DNA of 64,000 nucleotides, taken from contig DAOUYT010000001.1 of assembly GCA_030665965.1 (NCBI GenBank), positions 1 through 64,000 of the forward strand. Reading direction: 5' to 3'. This document shows, piece after piece, positions 58,348 through 64,000 of this stretch. The position numbers were made by a program, and so were the translations under genes. The notes under the pieces are model-generated. The model did no database searches and was not told the origin of the DNA. It saw only the letters and a list, made by a program, of their open reading frames with translations. The first letter of the stretch is position 1, and every line of letters begins with the position of its first letter. Source of the DNA: a bacterium (GTDB lineage Bacteria; Patescibacteriota; Minisyncoccia; Minisyncoccales; JANBVM01).

Positions 58348-58536
58348 ATGGTTCGAATAATAATTCCTTGTCCCTGTGGGTATAAAATAAAAGTAGAGAC
58401 AGACAAAAAGATTAGGCCAAGAAAAATAAATGGAAAATTGGCCAAGAATAAAAGCGGGAAAATAAGTTGTCCCCGTTGTGAAAAAGAATTTGATTTGTAT
58501 AAAACAATGTGCAAACAAAAAAAGCAAAGGAGATAA
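58348..58536 (+). CDS. Small zinc-ribbon protein
   Basis: 62 residues, basic. PCPCGYKIKV and SCPRCEKEFDLY give two Cys pairs for a zinc ribbon. Probably nucleic-acid binding. A terminator follows the stop at once. Confidence 0.6.
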   Translation: MVRIIIPCPCGYKIKVETDKKIRPRKINGKLAKNKSGKISCPRCEKEFDLYKTMCKQKKQRR

Positions 58537-58560
58537 AGCTGGATTTACCCGGCTTTTTTT
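58535..58560 (+). terminator. Terminator before tRNA-Glu
   Basis: AAAGCTGG (58535-58542) pairs with CCGGCTTT (58549-58556) with one wobble; T-run to 58560. Confidence 0.8.
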
Positions 58561-58607
58561 ATTTAAAGCGTTTTCAAAAATAAGACTTTATGATAATCTG
58601 ATATACT

Positions 58608-58679
58608 GGCCCCATCGTCTAGTGGCTAGGACGCGAGGTTCTCAACCTCGTAACTCGGGTTCGATTCCCGATGGGGCCA
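58608..58679 (+). tRNA. tRNA-Glu (CTC)
   Basis: Acceptor GGCCCCA/TGGGGCC, anticodon stem CGAGG/CCTCG with loop TTCTCAA (anticodon CTC), T-arm CGGG/CCCG with loop TTCGATT, discriminator A. CCA is not encoded. Confidence 0.95.
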
Positions 58680-58742
58680 CTAAATATTAGTAAAAGAACC
58701 ATAACCAACCTTGAGAGGCTTTAAAACTTCTTGTTTTTTTAT

Positions 58743-58754
58743 TAAAATAGACTA
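58743..58754 (+). promoter_or_regulatory. -10 box, leaderless spacing
   Basis: TAAAAT at 58743-58748 ends 6 nt before ATG 58755. Confidence 0.45.
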
Positions 58755-61415
58755 ATGGCTCAATTTTTTTGGCACAACTTAACAATAAAGGAAACAGTTA
58801 AAATCTTAAGAACTAATATTAAAGATGGCTTGAATCAAAAAGAAGTAATGTTTCTTCAGAAAGAACTCGGTAAAAACAAGCTTCCAGAAGAAAAACCATT
58901 TTCAAATCTGGGAATATTATTAGAACAGTTCAAAAGCCCTTTAATCTACATCTTAATAATTGCTGGCATCATTGCTTTGGGGTTAAATGAAACAGCTGAC
59001 GCCATTGTTATCTTTGGCGCTGTTTTTTTAAATACTGTTGTGGGATACATCCAGGAAAACAAGGTTTCCAAGGCCTTAGAAAAACTGAAAAAAGCAGTAA
59101 AGTATGAAGCCAAGGTTTTGCGGGAAGGAAACCTGAGGATTCTTGATGCAGTGGAATTGGTTCCAGGTGACATCATATTTTTAAGTCCTGGAGGCAAGGT
59201 GCCTGCTGACGGAAGATTAATAGAGTCTCACGATCTTAAGGTAAACGAGATGGCTTTAACAGGCGAGTGGCTTTCAGCAGAAAAGAAACCAGAGGTCTTG
59301 GTCAAAGAAACGCCTTTGGCTGACAGAGACAACATGGTTTATATGGGAACCGTTATTGAAGACGGAAAAGCAAAGGTGGTTGTTGTTGGAACCGGGATTC
59401 AAACCGAAATCGGAAAAATAGCCAAGATGATCAGAGAATCTAAGGAAGAAAAAACCCCTTATCAGAAAAAACTGGCAAATTTCTCAAGAAACATTGGAAT
59501 AATAATTGCTGTCGTATGCTTTGGAATCTTTATTGAAGGAATGGTAACAGGAGGAGACTTTATGGAAATGTTTATTACAGCTGTAGCTGTAGCTGTAGCT
59601 GCCATTCCTGAAGGGTTACCTGTTGCCATGACCGTCATCTTGGCTTTAGGAATGCAGAGAATCTTAAAAAAGGGAGGATTGGTCAGAAAGTTATCCTCAG
59701 CTGAAACTTTGGGAAGCACTTCCATTATTTGTACTGATAAAACAGGTACCCTGACCATGGGGAAAATGAAAGTGGATAAGGTAATAACGCCAGCTCAAAT
59801 CTTTGAAAAAAATGATAATAAAAAGGCAGAATGTTTGGCTCTTAAGACAGCTGCCTTAACATCTGAAGCCTTTATTGAGAATCCAAGCTTGTCAAAAGAA
59901 AAATGGGTCTTGCGGGGAAGGGCTACTGATAAAGCTTTGTTAACAGCTGGAATCGAAAAAGGCGTTATTACTTTTGGCAAACAAAGTCCTAAAAAAATAG
60001 TTGAACTTCCCTTTAATACAATAAATAAATTCATTGCCTCGGTATTTAAAGAAGACAAAGAAACACGTTTGTATGTTTGCGGAGCCCCGGAAAAGGTTTT
60101 AGAGCGCTCTAAGCTTTTTAAAATAAAAGGGGAGAGATTGGATTTGACACCCAAGAGCCTGGAAAAGATAGAAGATAGATTAAAAAAGATAGCAGGATTA
60201 GGTCTCAGGGTAGTGGCTACAGCTTATAAAAAGATTCCTTTAAAAACAGAGCAAGACCTGCTGGAGAATAAAATTCAGAATCTGGAACAAGAAGTTAACA
60301 ATCTAATCTTTACAGGTTTCATTACTTTGAAAGACCCTATCAGGCCGGAAACAAAGAAAGCCATAAGAACCTGTCGTAAAGCAGGAATGAAACCCATTAT
60401 TGTTACAGGTGACCATAAATTAACTGCCAAGGCTGTTGCCAGAGAAATTGGTTTTAAAATAAAGGAAGAAAACGTCCTGGAAGGAAAAGATCTGGACAAG
60501 CTCTCTGATAAAGATTTTGAAAGGGTGTTGGATAAAATCCAGATTTATGCCCGGGTTGAACCAAAACACAAGGTAAGAATTGTCCAGGCCTGGCAGGAAA
60601 GAGGAGAGGTGGTGGCAATGACCGGGGATGGAATAAACGATGCACCAGCCTTAAAAAAAGCTGACATTGGAGTGGCTTTGGGTTCAGGGACTGAGGTAGC
60701 TAAAGAAACCTCAGACCTTATTTTATTAAACAACAGCTTTTCAATAATAGTTAAAGCAGTCCAGGAAGGCAGGGCAATATTGGATAATATCAGGAAGGTG
60801 ATTACATATCTGCTTTCTGACAGTTTTACTGAAGTAATCTTGATTGGAATAAGCATCTTATTTGGAGTTCCCCTGCCCATTACTGCTGTTCAGATTCTAT
60901 GGGTAAATCTGATTGAAGACGGGCTGCCAGACATTGCCCTGGCCTTTGAACCAGAAGAAGCAGATTTAATGGAAATGAAGCCCATGGGACACAAGATTCC
61001 TCTTTTAACCAGAGAAATGAAAGCAATCATTTTTATTATTGGACTTATTACTGATGTTATGCTTCTGGGACTGTTTTTCTGGCTTTTTAATAGAAATCAT
61101 GACATTGTTTACGTGAGAACAATGATTTTTGCCTGTCTGGCCATTGATTCACTCTTTTACGTGTTTTCCTGCAAAAGCCTGAGAAGGAATCTCTGGCACA
61201 TCAATCCCTTTTCCAATAAAATCCTGGTTGGAGCTTTCATAATAGGGATTATCACCCTTGTTTCAGCTATTTATCTGCCTCTGTTCCAGGTGCTGTTAAA
61301 AACCGTGCCTCTTAGTTTCCAGGACTGGCTTATTATTCTTTCCATGGGCTTTATTGAAATAATTTTAATTGAAGCCACCAAGTGGCATTTCATTGTTAAA
61401 AAAGAATATGTCTAG
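58755..61415 (+). CDS. Cation-transporting P-type ATPase (Ca2+ type, PIIA-like)
   Basis: 886 residues. Actuator motif MALTGEWLSAEKKPE, M4 AAIPEGLPVAMTV, phosphorylation site IICTDKTGTLTMGK (Asp ~328), nucleotide-binding VTGDHKLTAKAVA and hinge MTGDGINDAPALKKADIG, then six C-terminal helices. PEGLP in M4 and NLIEDGLPD in M6 resemble SERCA/PMR1. In M5 SDSFTEV keeps the SERCA Glu771 equivalent but has Ser for Asn768, so one Ca2+ site per cycle is likely. Two further transporter genes follow in an operon. Confidence 0.92.
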   Translation: MAQFFWHNLTIKETVKILRTNIKDGLNQKEVMFLQKELGKNKLPEEKPFSNLGILLEQFKSPLIYILIIAGIIALGLNETADAIVIFGAVFLNTVVGYIQENKVSKALEKLKKAVKYEAKVLREGNLRILDAVELVPGDIIFLSPGGKVPADGRLIESHDLKVNEMALTGEWLSAEKKPEVLVKETPLADRDNMVYMGTVIEDGKAKVVVVGTGIQTEIGKIAKMIRESKEEKTPYQKKLANFSRNIGIIIAVVCFGIFIEGMVTGGDFMEMFITAVAVAVAAIPEGLPVAMTVILALGMQRILKKGGLVRKLSSAETLGSTSIICTDKTGTLTMGKMKVDKVITPAQIFEKNDNKKAECLALKTAALTSEAFIENPSLSKEKWVLRGRATDKALLTAGIEKGVITFGKQSPKKIVELPFNTINKFIASVFKEDKETRLYVCGAPEKVLERSKLFKIKGERLDLTPKSLEKIEDRLKKIAGLGLRVVATAYKKIPLKTEQDLLENKIQNLEQEVNNLIFTGFITLKDPIRPETKKAIRTCRKAGMKPIIVTGDHKLTAKAVAREIGFKIKEENVLEGKDLDKLSDKDFERVLDKIQIYARVEPKHKVRIVQAWQERGEVVAMTGDGINDAPALKKADIGVALGSGTEVAKETSDLILLNNSFSIIVKAVQEGRAILDNIRKVITYLLSDSFTEVILIGISILFGVPLPITAVQILWVNLIEDGLPDIALAFEPEEADLMEMKPMGHKIPLLTREMKAIIFIIGLITDVMLLGLFFWLFNRNHDIVYVRTMIFACLAIDSLFYVFSCKSLRRNLWHINPFSNKILVGAFIIGIITLVSAIYLPLFQVLLKTVPLSFQDWLIILSMGFIEIILIEATKWHFIVKKEYV

Positions 61416-62535
61416 ACTGAAAAAGATTATCTATGCCATAGCCACTCTTTCAGGCACCATTGTAGGGGTGGGCCTGTTTTCTTTGCCTTACATGGCTTCC
61501 AAAACAGGGTTTTTCATAATCCTTGGTTATTTCTTGGTCCTGGGAATCATTGTGACCCTGGTTCACTTAATCTTTGGAAAACTGGCCATAATGACTCCTG
61601 ATTTTAAGAGACTGCCTGGTTTTGCCAGATTCTATCTGGGAAAGTGGGGAGAAAGGATATCCTTGCTTTCTGCAATCCTGGGAACATTCGGTGCTATCTT
61701 GGCTTACTTGATTGTAGGAGGCAGTTTTTTGGAGAGTCTACTTTCACCTGTTATTAATATTAAAAGCAATCTTTTCTATACCCTTGTTTATTTTAGCCTG
61801 GGAGCTGTTTTAATCTTCTTTGGAATTAAGATTATTGCCCAGATAGAGTCCTGGGGACTGATTCTTTTCTTTTTTGTTTTAATAGCTATCTTTATCAGGG
61901 CTTATCCTTTTATTAAAATAGAAAATTTCATTCCTCCTTCAGGGCCATTTAACATTTCAGATTTTTTCCTGCCTTATGGAGCTGTCCTCTTTTCTTTGTG
62001 GGGGGCAGCCTTAATACCAGAAGTGGAAGAAATGCTGGGAAAGGATAAAAAACTGCTTGGAGGAATAATCCCTGTAGCCATTTTAATTCCTGTAATCATT
62101 TACATATTCTTTATTTATTTAATCTTAGGCATCACAGGACCTGAAACAACAGAATCAGCTTTAACAGGATTGCGTAATTATCTGGGTAATGGAATAGTGG
62201 CTCTTACCCTTTTATTGGGTATCTTAGCAACCTTTACCTCTTTCATTACCCTGGGGCTAACCTTAAAACGGGTTTTCTGGTATGATTTAAAAATAGGGAA
62301 GAATGTATCATGGGCCCTTACCTGTTTTATTCCTTTAATATTGTTTCTGTTAGGTTTCAAAAGCTTCATTACGGTAATAAGCCTGGTGGGAGGGGCTCTG
62401 CTGGGGGTGGATGGAATATTGATTCTGCTGATGTATCAAAAAACCAAAAGTAAAAGAACCTTGTTCTTAACCCTGCCTTTGATTTTAATCTTTGTTACAG
62501 GCATTATTTTTGAAATAACTAATTTTTTGAAATAA
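61408..62535 (+). CDS. Amino-acid permease-like transporter (APC superfamily)
   Basis: 375 residues from ATG 61408 (MSRLKKIIYAIATLSGT), which overlaps the ATPase stop by 8 bp. About 11 helices. IVGVGLFSLPYMASKTGF in helix 1 is the unwound substrate site pattern of the APC/AAAP families. The substrate is probably an amino acid; which one is not evident. Confidence 0.82.
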   Translation: MSRLKKIIYAIATLSGTIVGVGLFSLPYMASKTGFFIILGYFLVLGIIVTLVHLIFGKLAIMTPDFKRLPGFARFYLGKWGERISLLSAILGTFGAILAYLIVGGSFLESLLSPVINIKSNLFYTLVYFSLGAVLIFFGIKIIAQIESWGLILFFFVLIAIFIRAYPFIKIENFIPPSGPFNISDFFLPYGAVLFSLWGAALIPEVEEMLGKDKKLLGGIIPVAILIPVIIYIFFIYLILGITGPETTESALTGLRNYLGNGIVALTLLLGILATFTSFITLGLTLKRVFWYDLKIGKNVSWALTCFIPLILFLLGFKSFITVISLVGGALLGVDGILILLMYQKTKSKRTLFLTLPLILIFVTGIIFEITNFLK

Positions 62536-62538
62536 CAA

Positions 62539-63495
62539 ATGGCTTGGTTTTATTTTTTTATCTTTATTGTTTCTTGTTTTGCCCTGGTCCGCTCAGGACT
62601 GTGGATGGTTCAATCTTTAATCAGGATAGCTCAATTTTTAAAATGGAGGGAGTTTATCGTGGCTTCTGTGTTAATGGCTTTTTCAACTTCCTTGCCGGAG
62701 GTGTTTGTGGGCATTACTTCAGCATTGCATCAGACACCAGAGCTGTCTCTGGGAATGATTATTGGCTCCAACATCATTGCCCTCACCCTGGTAATAGGTA
62801 TGGGAGCCATATTTGGAAAAGAACTGAGGTTTAAGGGAAGAACCCTGAAAAGATCAAGTATCTATGCCGGGATTTATGGTTTATTACCCCTTCTTTTAAT
62901 GTTAGACGGCAATATCTCCAGGCCAGATGGGGTAATCTTGTTTTTATCCCTGGGTTTTTACTTTTTTCAACTCCTGTCCCGGGAAGAAAGGTTCACTAAA
63001 GTCTTTTTAAATCGTTTCAAGGGAAGCTGGGTTCAATTTAAGTCATTTTTAAAAAGCCTGGCTATGTTTTGGGTAGGAACGGGTTTACTTTTATTGAGTG
63101 CTGAGGGAATTGTTTTTTCCTCTTTAAAACTGGCTGTTTCCCTTAATCTGTCGCTGGTGGTTATAGGCGCTCTTTTGGTCTCTATTGGAACCTCTCTCCC
63201 TGAATTAACCTTTGGAATAAGGTCAATTACCATGGGCCATGAAGACATGATTCTAGGGAACGTAATGGGGTCAGTGGTGATTAATTCAGCTTTTGTACTT
63301 GGGCTGGTAGCCTTAATTTCTCCTTTTGAGATTGTTAATTTCTCGCCATATTTAAGGGGAATCATTGTCACCGTAGCTACCTGTTTTTTGTTTGTGACTT
63401 TTGCCAGAACAGACAGCAAGATTACCAAGAAAGAAGCCTTATTGCTGCTCTTAATATATGTTACTTTTTTCCTGGCAGAGTTTTTCGCAAAATAA
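62539..63495 (+). CDS. Na+/Ca2+ exchanger family (CaCA) protein
   Basis: 318 residues, ten helices in two halves. The two alpha repeats are visible: FSTSLPEVFVGITSA (~55) and IGTSLPELTFGIRS (~225), each with GSN/GNVMGS-type partners (IGSNIIALTLV, LGNVMGSVVINSAFV). It probably exports Ca2+ in exchange for Na+ or H+. With the P-type ATPase it forms a Ca2+ export cluster. Confidence 0.9.
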   Translation: MAWFYFFIFIVSCFALVRSGLWMVQSLIRIAQFLKWREFIVASVLMAFSTSLPEVFVGITSALHQTPELSLGMIIGSNIIALTLVIGMGAIFGKELRFKGRTLKRSSIYAGIYGLLPLLLMLDGNISRPDGVILFLSLGFYFFQLLSREERFTKVFLNRFKGSWVQFKSFLKSLAMFWVGTGLLLLSAEGIVFSSLKLAVSLNLSLVVIGALLVSIGTSLPELTFGIRSITMGHEDMILGNVMGSVVINSAFVLGLVALISPFEIVNFSPYLRGIIVTVATCFLFVTFARTDSKITKKEALLLLLIYVTFFLAEFFAK

Positions 63496-63534
63496 ATTAT
63501 TGACTTTAAACCTCTAAAAGATTAATATGATTGA

Positions 63535-64000
63535 ATGAATGAAATTTTTTTTACTTTAATAACCATTTTTATTGTTGTTAGCGGCATTGGCATTCTTGTT
63601 TATTTCATCAGAAAATCAAGGATTGACAGGGTCCAAAGTGAGGAAATCAGGGATTTAGAGAGACGTCTGACTGATTTGATGATAAACCAGATGAAAGAGA
63701 TCAGAAACAGCCAGGATGGAGCCTCCAGGGTTCTCCACGAACAGATAAGATCCTTTACCAAAGAAACAACCAGGATTCGGGAAGGTTTAAAACAAATTCA
63801 GGAAAAGGTTCAGGATGTTTCTTCTTTCCAGGACATCTTTAAGTCTCCGAAGCTCAGGGGACAGTGGGGGGAAGCTTCTTTGGAATATATTCTTGGTCAG
63901 CATTTTCCCTCTGAACTCTGGAAAAAACAGTATGTCTTTTCTTCAGGAGAAAAGGTAGATGCTGTGTTAAAACTGCCCAATGGCAAGGTGCTGCCCATTG
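63535..64000 (+). CDS. rmuC: DNA recombination protein RmuC (partial, 5' part)
   Basis: The first 155 codons are present. An N-terminal membrane helix (~3-24), a coiled coil (~30-95), then the RmuC domain: QDIFKSPKLRGQWGEASLEY and GEKVDAVLKLPNGKVLPI. RmuC limits inversions at short inverted repeats and has a nuclease-like fold. The gene runs off the window end. Confidence 0.9.
   Translation, partial: MNEIFFTLITIFIVVSGIGILVYFIRKSRIDRVQSEEIRDLERRLTDLMINQMKEIRNSQDGASRVLHEQIRSFTKETTRIREGLKQIQEKVQDVSSFQDIFKSPKLRGQWGEASLEYILGQHFPSELWKKQYVFSSGEKVDAVLKLPNGKVLPI

Overview
The window looks like part of a chromosome from a candidate phyla radiation bacterium (Patescibacteria, most like Parcubacteria). 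It is AT-rich and densely coded. Small lineage-typical proteins are scattered among core genes, several housekeeping proteins are trimmed (ThrRS without TGS, a MurF-like ligase without its first domain, a minimal dcw cluster), and four of the five complete tRNAs lack an encoded CCA. rplK is not followed by rplA. This is inferred from gene content only.

Layout. 1-4.8 kb: gyrB end, secE-nusG-rplK, then a transcobalamin-like DUF4430 protein, a DUF6580/S-component-like membrane protein and a coupled trio dcd / MtrA-DUF4346 / ThyA-like. 4.8-5.5 kb: a tRNA- or tmRNA-like 3' fragment, one orphan gene and three inverted repeats. 5.5-9.6 kb: tmk-deoC, a five-HTH Vsr-like endonuclease gene, gatB. 9.6-18.7 kb, minus strand: dnaE, thrS, a secreted Kazal protein, then miaB-miaA. 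18.9-24.8 kb: rnhB-rpmF-nusB-rnc-rpsP, khpA, trmD, tRNA-Tyr, tRNA-Thr, rpmG, a grpB cassette inside a duplicated rpmG end, and tRNA-Trp. 24.8-31.1 kb: MacAB-like efflux, pcm, mltG, DJ-1/PfpI. 31.1-33.8 kb: rplJ-rplL with a leader, truD. 33.8-36.5 kb, minus strand: a small gene with a long structured leader and a PP2C-like/TM/propeller-like protein. 36.6-51 kb: mixed metabolism, repair and small membrane proteins (metK, guaB, idi, MagIII-like, MGMT, PrmC-like). 51.1-54.5 kb: operon of a membrane-anchored Clp ATPase. 54.5-58.3 kb: mraZ-(ftsL-like)-ftsI-(murF-like), preceded by four DnaA boxes and MraZ-type repeats. 58.3-64 kb: tRNA-Glu, Ca2+ P-type ATPase, permease, Na+/Ca2+ exchanger-like protein, rmuC start.

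How the genes work together. Dcd (of the bifunctional deaminase/dUTPase type), the ThyA-like protein and Tmk give a dCTP to dUMP to dTMP to dTDP route. The MtrA-like protein keeps the His expected to bind a corrinoid, and the two genes upstream could supply one; this link is inference. The strongest regulatory find is a 16-codon leader peptide with six consecutive Thr codons followed by a terminator in front of thrS, a classical ribosome-mediated attenuator. Two other genes have their Shine-Dalgarno sequence inside a hairpin. Many transcription units have a TATAAT-like box 6-9 nt before the start codon, which predicts leaderless or nearly leaderless mRNAs.
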